From contig NZ_QUAK01000120.1 in NCBI RefSeq assembly GCF_003429565.1, forward strand, positions 161,238 through 205,763: DNA of 44,526 nt. Direction: 5' to 3'. The stretch comes from Streptomyces triticagri (lineage in GTDB: Bacteria > Actinomycetota > Actinomycetes > Streptomycetales > Streptomycetaceae). This document shows positions 23,515 to 31,100 of this stretch, in pieces (the first letter of the stretch is position 1; every line of letters starts with the position of its first letter). The notes under the pieces were generated by a model. The model worked only from the letters and a program-made list of their open reading frames with translations. It was not told where the DNA came from and did no database searches. The position numbers and the translations under genes were made by a program.

Positions 23515-24747
23515 CTAGGGATCCTCGGGCGCTGAGCCGCTGGGCGTACGCAGCTGGCGGCGGAGCCGGTCGAGCATCGGGGCGCCCCTGCGGTGGCCGA
23601 GCACCCGAGGGTCGTCCGTGACGTCGTAGCGCCGCACGTACGCCCCCAGGAACGCCTGCAGGGTCGCCACGGCCGGGATGGCGATCAGGGCGCCGACAGC
23701 GCCCAGGAGGGCGGTCCCCGCGATCACCGAACCGAACGCGACCGCAGGGTGGATGTCGACCGTCTTCGCCGTCAGCTTGGGCTGCAGCATGTAGTTCTCG
23801 AACTGCTGATAGACCACCACGAAGATCAGCACCCACAGCGCGTACCAGGGGTCCACGGTGAAGGCGATCAGCATGGGCAGCGCACCGGCCAGATAGGTGC
23901 CGATGGTGGGCAGGAACTGGGACACCAGGCCGACCCACACCGCGAGCGCCGGCGCGTACGGGATGTCGAGGGCCTCGAAGAGGACGTAGTGCGCGACGCC
24001 GGAGATGAGGGCCATCAGACCGCGCGAGTAGAGATACCCGCCGGTCTTGTCGACGGCGATCTCCCAGGCCCGCAGCACCTCCGCCTGCCGCGCGGGCGGC
24101 AGCACCGAGCACAGGGCCCGGCGCAGCCGTGGCCCGTCGGCGGCGAAGTAGAACGAGAACAGCAGGACGGTGAGCAGCTGGAAAAGGCCGCCGAGCACCT
24201 GGGCGGAGACGTCCAGGACGCCCGCAGCGCTGTTCTGGACGTACTTCTGCAGCCAGTCGGAGTGCACGATGCTGTCCTGCAGTTCGAAGCGTGAAAGCTC
24301 CGTGTGGAACGTCGAGTTGATCCAGTTGATCACCGAGTCGAGGTACTTCGGGAACTCGTCGACCATGTCCACGATCTGCCCGGCCAGCATCGAGCCGAGC
24401 ATGGTGACGAAGCCCGCGCTTGCGATGATCACGCCGAGGAAGACGATGGCCGTGGCCCATCCGCGGCGGACGCCGTGGTGGGACATCCTGCTGACGGCCG
24501 GCTCGACGGCGAGCGCGAGGAAGAACGCGATCAGGATGTTGATCAACAGCCCGGTCAGCTGGTGGAACGCCCAACTGCCCAACTGGAAGCAGGCGATCAG
24601 GGCGAGCGCGAGCACCATCGCGCGCGGGAGCCACCTCGGCATGCGCTCCGCGCCACCGGACGGGGGCGGAGCAGGAGGCTCCGCCGGAGGTGGGGTGGTG
24701 TCGCGCGCGTGCTCTTCAGTGGATGCCACGGGCCAAGTCTCGCGCAT
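23515..24747 (-). CDS. AI-2E family (PerM/TqsA-type) membrane protein
   Basis: Multi-spanning permease of 410 residues. A Pro/Glu-rich cytoplasmic start is followed by helices near 42-90 and the family motifs LVSQFLPTIGTYLAGALPML, FVVVYQQFENYMLQPKL and AVGALIAIPAVATLQAFL. The QxxExxxxxP pattern is diagnostic of the AI-2E exporter/PerM family, whose members export varied substrates or act as Na+/H+ antiporters. ATG 24747 gives MRETWPVAS. It lies 75 bases after the DUF3046 gene, same strand, and converges on the MMPL gene with only 32 bases between. The substrate is unknown. Confidence 0.92.
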   Translation of the reverse strand: MRETWPVASTEEHARDTTPPPAEPPAPPPSGGAERMPRWLPRAMVLALALIACFQLGSWAFHQLTGLLINILIAFFLALAVEPAVSRMSHHGVRRGWATAIVFLGVIIASAGFVTMLGSMLAGQIVDMVDEFPKYLDSVINWINSTFHTELSRFELQDSIVHSDWLQKYVQNSAAGVLDVSAQVLGGLFQLLTVLLFSFYFAADGPRLRRALCSVLPPARQAEVLRAWEIAVDKTGGYLYSRGLMALISGVAHYVLFEALDIPYAPALAVWVGLVSQFLPTIGTYLAGALPMLIAFTVDPWYALWVLIFVVVYQQFENYMLQPKLTAKTVDIHPAVAFGSVIAGTALLGAVGALIAIPAVATLQAFLGAYVRRYDVTDDPRVLGHRRGAPMLDRLRRQLRTPSGSAPEDP

Positions 24748-24822
24748 CAGCAGCGCGCTCCCGCACGCGTGTACCTGCGCCCGGGCCCGCCGTGCCTGCG
24801 TCGGCGAGGCGCCACGGCCCCG

Positions 24823-25017
24823 TCAGCGATGCTCTGCAGAGACCCCCATCGCCGTGCAGACGGCACGCCACACGTCCTTGGCCTCCCAGCCCGCGTCGAG
24901 TGCCTGGTGCACCGTCCGCCCGCCGAGTTCGGACATCACATGGTCACGCGCGAAGGTGTCGGCGTAGCCCGCGCCGAAGTGTTCGCCCATCCGTTCCCAG
25001 AAAACCGTCAACCGCAT
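24823..25017 (-). CDS. DUF3046 small protein
   Basis: A 64-residue protein beginning MRLTVFWERMGEHFG and containing ARDHVMSELGGRTVHQALD and KDVWRAVCTAMGV, the signature of the actinobacterial DUF3046 family. Members are commonly found near recA-recX, and no function is known to me. A -10-like GATAAT lies six bases before the ATG on the minus strand, so the message is probably leaderless. It is transcribed toward the AI-2E gene and divergent from the gene at 25097. Confidence 0.9.
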   Translation of the reverse strand: MRLTVFWERMGEHFGAGYADTFARDHVMSELGGRTVHQALDAGWEAKDVWRAVCTAMGVSAEHR

Positions 25018-25023
25018 GACTCG

Positions 25024-25029
25024 ATTATC
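25024..25029 (-). promoter_or_regulatory. -10 element for leaderless DUF3046 transcript
   Basis: On the minus strand GATAAT (25029-25024) is a near-consensus -10. The ATG at 25017 begins seven bases downstream, where transcription should start. No ribosome site could fit. Confidence 0.55.
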
Positions 25030-25096
25030 GCGCCCCTGAGAGTGCAGCCGAGCCGGAAGCGTGTGCCGCGAGCGGACAGCGCCCTACGTTCGGTGC

Positions 25097-26065
25097 ATGG
25101 CTGATTCCACGGCATACGGAACGTCTCCACGCGCGCGTGGAGAGGTGCTTCCCGGGCCCGCGCGCCGTACGTCCCTCGCCCGTGCCGAGCAGTTCGTCTG
25201 GCTCACCGCGCGGGTGCTCGAGCAGCGCCGGTTCGCCCATCACTTTCTCGGCGGTGGTGCGGACGGCGTGGAGAGCGCCCTGAGCGCGTACGCCAACGAG
25301 GACGGAGGGTACGGACACGCGCTGGAGCCCGATCTGCGCGGTCCCGTCAGCCAACCGCTGCACACGGCGCACGCCTTGCGGGTGCTCGACGGCATCGGCC
25401 GCTGCGGCGGGCAGCGGGTGGAGCGTGTCTGCCGGTACCTGTCCGACGTGTCCACGGCCGACGGTGCGCTGCCGGCGATCCATCCGAGCCAGCGCGGCTA
25501 TCCAGCGGCGCCGTTCGTGCCGATCGTCGAGGACCCGCCCAGCGATCTCCTGGCGACCGGCCCGGTGGTCGGCGTGCTGCACCGCAGCCAGGTATGGCAC
25601 GCCTGGCTGTTCCGCGCCACCGACTTCTGCTGGTCGGCCGTCGAGGCCCTCGCCACCACGCATCCGTACGAGATCCAGGCGGCCGTCACCTTCCTCGACG
25701 GCGCCACCGACCGTCCCCGGGCCGAGGCGGCCGCCGCGCGCCTCGGCCGCCTCGTCAGGGAACAGCGGCTCGCCGTGCTCGACCCGGGACGCCGCGAGGA
25801 CTGGCCGGTGGCGCCGGGCTACGCGCCCGGTGAGCACCACTTCCCGCACGACTACGCGCGCGTACCGCAGTCGCTCGCCCGATCCTGGTTCACCGACGCG
25901 GAAATGGCGCGGTCCCTCGACTTCCTCGCGGGCGAGCAGCGGGAGGACGGCGGCTGGCCCATCCACTGGCGCGAGTGGGCCCCCGGCACTGCCCTGGAGT
26001 GGCGTCCGATCGTCACCATCGAGGCACTCCTGACGCTGCGCGCGTACGGGCGGGTACTCGCCTGA
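25097..26065 (+). CDS. Hypothetical protein with terpene-cyclase/prenyltransferase-like alpha-toroid repeats
   Basis: A 322-residue soluble protein. Repeated motifs such as EDGGYGHALEPD, HTAHALRVLDGIG, DGALPAI and EDGGWPIHWREW resemble the QW-type repeats of the squalene cyclase/prenyltransferase alpha-alpha toroid. I see no DxDD or zinc-ligand set, so catalytic activity is not supported. ATG 25097 has no ribosome site; TACGTT at 25085-25090 would serve as a -10 for a leaderless message. A perfect 20-base palindrome covers codons about 10-16 (TSPRARGE), so a later start, for example the GTG at 25145, cannot be excluded. Confidence 0.7.
   Translation: MADSTAYGTSPRARGEVLPGPARRTSLARAEQFVWLTARVLEQRRFAHHFLGGGADGVESALSAYANEDGGYGHALEPDLRGPVSQPLHTAHALRVLDGIGRCGGQRVERVCRYLSDVSTADGALPAIHPSQRGYPAAPFVPIVEDPPSDLLATGPVVGVLHRSQVWHAWLFRATDFCWSAVEALATTHPYEIQAAVTFLDGATDRPRAEAAAARLGRLVREQRLAVLDPGRREDWPVAPGYAPGEHHFPHDYARVPQSLARSWFTDAEMARSLDFLAGEQREDGGWPIHWREWAPGTALEWRPIVTIEALLTLRAYGRVLA
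25124..25143. repeat. Perfect 20-bp palindrome (ACGCGCGCGT family) at a gene start
   Basis: The core at 25129-25138 has arms TCTCC/GGAGA. It lies inside the first codons of the hypothetical gene if that starts at 25097, or in its leader if the true start is later. In RNA it would form a stable hairpin next to the start. Confidence 0.7.
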
Positions 26066-26113
26066 CCTCGGACCGGCTCCGGTGGGCGGCCGTCCCCCGT
26101 GCCCGAATCGACG

Positions 26114-26129
26114 TCCACGCGCGCGTGGA
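26114..26129. terminator. 16-bp palindrome (ACGCGCGCGT family) between convergent genes
   Basis: TCCACGCGCGCGTGGA fills the space between two convergent stops, directly abutting the azlD stop at 26130. The position suits a bidirectional terminator. Confidence 0.6.
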
Positions 26130-26438
26130 TCAGCCGGCCATCGCGCGTACGCCCGCCGTGACGAGGACCGCCACCCCGATGATCACCAGGAACGGTGCCC
26201 GCAGCAGGAATGCGACGCCGGCCGCGGCCAGACCTGCGGCCTTGGCGTCCAGGATCAGGTGGGCCTCCTCGCCGAAGGTCTGCTGCGCAGTGAGCGCGGC
26301 GAGCAGCGCCACCGGCAGCAGTGCCGCCATCCGCTGGACCACCGGGCGCTCCAGGGCGCCGGCGGGCACCAGGAGGCCGAGCAGTTTGACCGCGTAGCAG
26401 CCGAGTGCCGTCAGTGCGATCGCGAGCCAGATGTTCAC
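26130..26438 (-). CDS. azlD: AzlD-type branched-chain amino acid transport subunit
   Basis: Small membrane protein of 102 residues with four hydrophobic segments (about 3-24, 38-52, 66-80, 82-98). It starts at a GTG (VNIWLAIALTALGCYAVK) and contains ALERPVVQRMAALLPVALLAAL, the family motif, quoted as a landmark. AzlD partners AzlC in export of branched-chain amino acids or analogues. The GTG overlaps the azlC stop (GTGA), so the two are translated together. Confidence 0.9.
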   Translation of the reverse strand: MNIWLAIALTALGCYAVKLLGLLVPAGALERPVVQRMAALLPVALLAALTAQQTFGEEAHLILDAKAAGLAAAGVAFLLRAPFLVIIGVAVLVTAGVRAMAG

Positions 26439-27247
26439 CGTTCGTCCTCCGTGGTGTGAGCTTCCTGCGCGGTCCGGCCGCGGCGCGCCCTGATCCCCTG
26501 TGCGTAGAGCACCGCCGGAGCCGCGAGGGCGGCCACCAGGACGGGCACACCCGCAGGAAGCACCGGCAGCAGACCGAGCCCGAGTGCCACCGCGAGCAGC
26601 GCCACGGCACGCTCCGTACCGGTCCGCAGCATGGGTGCGAGCAGCGCGAGGAAGGTGGCGGGGCCGGCCGCGTCCAGGCCCCACACCGCGGTGTCGCCGA
26701 TGGCCTCGGCACCCAGCGCGCCGAGCAGTGTGGTCAGGTTCCACAGGACGTAGAGCGTGAGTCCGGTGACCGTGAACCCGATCCGGCGTGCCCGGCGGGT
26801 CGGCTGGGCGAGCGTCACCGCCGCGGTCTCGTCGATCACCCAGTGCGCGGCGAACGGCCGCACCGCGCGCGGGAGGGCCAACAACTGCGACAACCGCAGT
26901 CCGTAGAACGCATTGCGCACACCGAGGAAGAAGGCACCGGCGGCCGCGGTCAACGGATTGCCGCCGCCCGCGAGCGCACCGACCAGGGCGAACTGCGAGG
27001 CCCCGGTGAACACCAACAGGCTCAGAGCGCACGTCTGCAGCACGTCGAGGCCGTTGCCGACGGATGTCACACCGAAGGCGAAGCCGGACAGGCCGACGGC
27101 GATGCCGACCCCGAGGGCGTCCCGGACGACCGCGGAATCGGGCTTGGCCTCCGGTACGGCTATCGCCTCCCCGGCTCCCGCCGATGTCCCGGATCCACCG
27201 GTTCCGTCGTCTTCCCTGATGTCTGCGGATGCTGTCTGTTCTGCCAC
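26435..27247 (-). CDS. azlC: AzlC-type branched-chain amino acid permease
   Basis: Membrane protein of 270 residues. It has a 40-residue charged N-terminus and then the AzlC core: GVGIAVGLSGFAFGVTSVGNG, LLVFTGASQFALVGALAGGG, FFLGVRNAFYGLRLS and HWVIDETAAV, all family hallmarks (given as motifs). It forms an exporter with AzlD. The start is a GTG at 27247 inside the end of the AraC gene, an 88-base overlap; the poorly conserved N-terminus means the true start could be somewhat later, though I see no better codon. It follows the AraC-type gene on the same strand. Confidence 0.88.
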   Translation of the reverse strand: MAEQTASADIREDDGTGGSGTSAGAGEAIAVPEAKPDSAVVRDALGVGIAVGLSGFAFGVTSVGNGLDVLQTCALSLLVFTGASQFALVGALAGGGNPLTAAAGAFFLGVRNAFYGLRLSQLLALPRAVRPFAAHWVIDETAAVTLAQPTRRARRIGFTVTGLTLYVLWNLTTLLGALGAEAIGDTAVWGLDAAGPATFLALLAPMLRTGTERAVALLAVALGLGLLPVLPAGVPVLVAALAAPAVLYAQGIRARRGRTAQEAHTTEDER

Positions 27248-28107
27248 GCCGGCGACGCTACGGGCCGGACGGACGACCGGTCTTGTACGTTCTTGCGCTC
27301 ACGCGCGTAGGCACCGGGCGGCACCCCGACGATGCGCCGAAAATGCCGGTTGAGATGCGGCTGGTCGGTGAAGCCCACGGCCGTCGCGGCGTCGGCCGGA
27401 GTGCTGCCGGCGTCGAGGAGGCGGCGGGCGCGCCGCACGCGCGCGTTGGTGAGCCAGGCGTGCGGTGGCATGCCGTAGTCCTGGCGGAAGGCGCGCAGCA
27501 GGGCGAACGGGCTGGTCCCGAGCTCCTTGGCGAGCTCGTCGAGGGACGGGGGCCGCGCCATGCGCTCCTCGAGTGCGGCACGCGCGCGTGCCGCCCGGTC
27601 CGAGCCGGCGGAGACCACGGTGCGCGCGGGCAGCGGCGCGCCGTGCTGTCGAAGGAGCCGGGCGACCAGCACGCGCAGGACGCTGTCCGCGGCCAGGGCG
27701 TTGCCCTCCTCCGCGGCCCGGTGCACGTCACGGATCAACTGCGCCCCGTGCGGATCGGTGACGTCCGTCTCTGCGAACCCGGGAGTGCCCCGTATCCCGG
27801 TGGTCTCCGCGGCGACCGCGGCGACGAACTCGACCGACGGATACAGCGTCGAGTACGCCCAGCCCTCCGGCACCCCGGCCCGTGCCGAGTGCGGCACCTC
27901 CGGATTGATCATCACGACACTGCCGGGCGCCGCGTGCACGGTGCCGCCGGGCATCCCGACGTCCTCGATCCCGCCGCTGACCGCCGCGAGCACATAGCCC
28001 TCGTGGCTGTGCCGAGGGAAGGTGTGACGCACGTACCTGGCCCGGAGCAGATCGACGCCGGGCAGCTGTGCGGGCTGCCAGTAGCGCGCCCATTCCTGCT
28101 CGGCCAT
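27160..28107 (-). CDS. AraC-family transcriptional regulator
   Basis: Regulator of 315 residues with an N-terminal cupin sensing domain (HTFPRHSHEGYVLAAVSGG, GSVVMINPEVPHS) and a C-terminal double helix-turn-helix (SLDELAKELGTSPFALLRAF, AATAVGFTDQPHLNRHFRR, GVPPGAYARERKNVQDR). The last 35 residues run into the azlC coding region in another frame. ATG 28107 (MAEQEWARYWQ) is chosen; a GTG two codons upstream is possible. AraC genes of this type commonly sit beside azlCD and control it. It is divergent from lhr with 47 bases between. Confidence 0.9.
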   Translation of the reverse strand: MAEQEWARYWQPAQLPGVDLLRARYVRHTFPRHSHEGYVLAAVSGGIEDVGMPGGTVHAAPGSVVMINPEVPHSARAGVPEGWAYSTLYPSVEFVAAVAAETTGIRGTPGFAETDVTDPHGAQLIRDVHRAAEEGNALAADSVLRVLVARLLRQHGAPLPARTVVSAGSDRAARARAALEERMARPPSLDELAKELGTSPFALLRAFRQDYGMPPHAWLTNARVRRARRLLDAGSTPADAATAVGFTDQPHLNRHFRRIVGVPPGAYARERKNVQDRSSVRPVASPAWQNRQHPQTSGKTTEPVDPGHRREPGRR

Positions 28108-28154
28108 CCACACATTCTCGCAGGTCCGGGCGATTGTCAGTGGGGCGGTGCACG

Positions 28155-31100
28155 ATGGTGGACATGGCCGGGACTGCTCTGGATTCCTTCTCCCCCGCGA
28201 CGCGCAACTGGTTCGCGGGGGCCTTCTCCGCGCCCACCGCCGCCCAGGAAGGCGCCTGGCGCGCTCTGGACGAGGGCTCGGACGTCCTGGTCGTGGCACC
28301 CACCGGTTCCGGAAAGACGCTCGCGGCGTTCCTCTCCGCGCTCGACAAGCTCGCCCACACCCCGCCGCCCGCCGATCCCAAGAGCCGTTGCCGGGTGCTC
28401 TACATCTCGCCGCTGAAGGCCCTCGCGGTCGACGTCGAGCGCAATCTGCGCTCACCCCTGACCGGAATCAAGCACGAGTCGGTACGCCTCGGCCTGCCCG
28501 AGCCGGAGGTGAAGGTCGGCATCCGCTCGGGCGACACCCCCGCCGCCGAGCGCCGCGCCCTGGCCTCCCGGCCGCCGGACATCCTCATCACGACGCCCGA
28601 GTCGCTGTTCCTGATGCTCACTTCGGCCACCCGCGAGGCCCTCGCCGGCATCGACACCGTGATCCTCGACGAGGTGCACGCCGTCGCAGGCACCAAGCGG
28701 GGCGCGCACCTCGCCCTGTCCCTGGAGCGGCTCGACGAGCTGCTGCCCCGCCCGGCCCGCCGTATCGGCCTGTCGGCGACGGTGCGTCCGGTGGACGAGG
28801 TGGCGCGCTTCCTGTCCCCCCGGCGGCGGGTGGAGATCGTCCAGCCGCCGTCCGGGAAGGAGTTCGACCTCTCGGTGGTGGTGCCGGTGGAGGACCTCGG
28901 CGAGCTGGGCGGCTCCCCGGCGTCCGACGCCCCAGGGACGGACGACGGTCAGGCCGAGCGCCCCTCGATCTGGCCGCACGTCGAGGAGCGGATCGCGGAC
29001 CTCGTCCAGGCCCACCGCTCCACGATCGTCTTCGCCAACTCCCGCCGCGTAGCAGAGCGCTTGTGCAACAGGCTGAATGAAATCGCCTACGAGCGCGCCA
29101 CCGGCGAAGCCATGCCCGAGGATCACGCACCGAGCGAGGTGATGGCCCAGTCGGGCGCGGCCCGCGGGGCGCCACCGGTGCTCGCCAGAGCACACCACGG
29201 CTCGGTCTCCAAGGAGCAGCGCGCCCAGGTGGAGGAGGACCTCAAGGCAGGCCGGCTGCCGGCGGTGGTGGCCACCTCCAGTCTCGAACTCGGCATCGAC
29301 ATGGGCGCGGTGGACCTGGTCGTCCAGGTGGAGTCCCCGCCGTCGGTGGCATCCGGTCTGCAGCGGGTCGGCCGGGCCGGGCATCAGGTCGGCGCCGTCT
29401 CCACCGGAGTCGTCTTCCCGAAGTACCGCGGCGACCTGGTGCAGTCGGCCGTCGTCACCGAGCGGATGCGGGACGGCGCCATCGAGGCCCTGCGGGTCCC
29501 GGCCAATCCGCTCGACGTACTGGCGCAGCAGCTGGTCGCGATGGTCGCCCTCGACACCTGGCAGGCGGACGACCTGCTGGCGGTGGCGCGGCGTGCGGCC
29601 CCGTTCGCCTCGCTTCCGGAGTCGGCGTTCACCGGCGTGCTGGACATGCTGGCCGGCCGCTATCCGTCGGACGCCTTCGCAGAGCTCAGACCTCGAGTGG
29701 TGTGGGACCGCGTCGCGGGGACGGTCACCGGGCGGCCCGGAGCGCAGCGCCTGGCCGTGACCTCCGGCGGCACGATCCCCGACCGCGGCATGTTCGGCGT
29801 CTTCCTGGCCGGCTCCGACCCGCGCAAGGGCGGCGGCCGCGTCGGCGAGCTGGACGAGGAGATGGTCTACGAATCGCGCGTGGGCGACGTCTTCACCCTG
29901 GGCACCAGCTCGTGGCGGATCGAGGACATCACCCGCGACCGCGTCCTGGTGTCGCCGGCTCCCGGGGTGCCGGGCCGGCTGCCGTTCTGGAAGGGCGACC
30001 AGCTGGGCCGCCCGCTCGAACTCGGGCGGGCGCTCGGCGCGTTCCTGCGCGAGCTCGGCGGCATGGACGACGCACCTGCCCGGGCGCGCCTGACCGCCGC
30101 GGGCCTGGACACCTGGGCGGTGGACAACGTCCTGGGGTATCTCACGGAGCAGCGCGAGGCCTGCGGCCACATCCCCGACGACCGCACCATCGTCGTCGAG
30201 CGCTTCCGCGACGAGCTGGGCGACTGGCGGGTCGTGGTGCACTCCCCGTTCGGCGCCCAGGTGCACGCGCCGTGGGCCCTCGCCATCGGCGCTCGGCTCA
30301 CCGAGCGCTTCGGGATGGACGCGCAGGTCATGCACGCCGACGACGGCCTGGTCCTGCGCCTCCCGGACGCCGATCTGATGGGCCTGGACCTGCTCGACCA
30401 GGACCCGGCCGAGACCGGCGCCGAGTACGACGCGGAGCAGGCCCCCGTCGGCGCGGCGGACATCGTCCTCGACAAGGGCGAGGTCGACCGCACGGTCACC
30501 GACGAGGTCGGCGGCTCCGCCCTGTTCGCCTCCCGGTTCCGCGAGTGCGCGGCCCGCGCCCTGCTGCTGCCCCGCCGCAGCCCGGGGCGGCGTACGCCTC
30601 TGTGGCAGCAGCGTCAGCGCGCGGCCCAACTCCTGCAGGTGGCAAGCGAGTTCGGGTCTTTCCCCATCGTCCTGGAAGCGGTCAGGGAATGCCTGCAGGA
30701 CGTCTTCGACGTACCGGGCCTGACCGAGCTGATGGGGGACATCGAGGCCCGCCGGGTGCGTCTGGTGGAGGTCACGACCCCGCAGGCGTCCCCGTTCGCG
30801 CGCTCCCTGCTCTTCGGTTACGTGGCGCAGTTCCTGTACGAGGGTGACTCGCCGCTCGCCGAGCGCCGAGCCGCCGCCCTGTCCCTCGACTCCCGACTGC
30901 TGGCAGAGCTGCTCGGCCAGGCGGAGCTGCGCGAACTGCTCGACGCGGAGGTCCTCACCGACCTCGAGGCCGAGTTGCAGTGGCGCACCGAGGACCGCCG
31001 GGTCAAGGACGCCGAGGGCGTGGCCGACCTGCTGCGCATGCTCGGTCCGCTGACCGGGGTCGAGTTGGCCGAGCGGGGCGCGGAGCAGGAGTGGGCCGAG

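Noticed and set aside
27570..27594. 20-bp palindrome inside the AraC gene as a functional member of the dispersed family
   Set aside because: It falls in Ala/Arg codons (RAARARAA), where such a sequence can arise from the protein alone, so I give it no separate weight.
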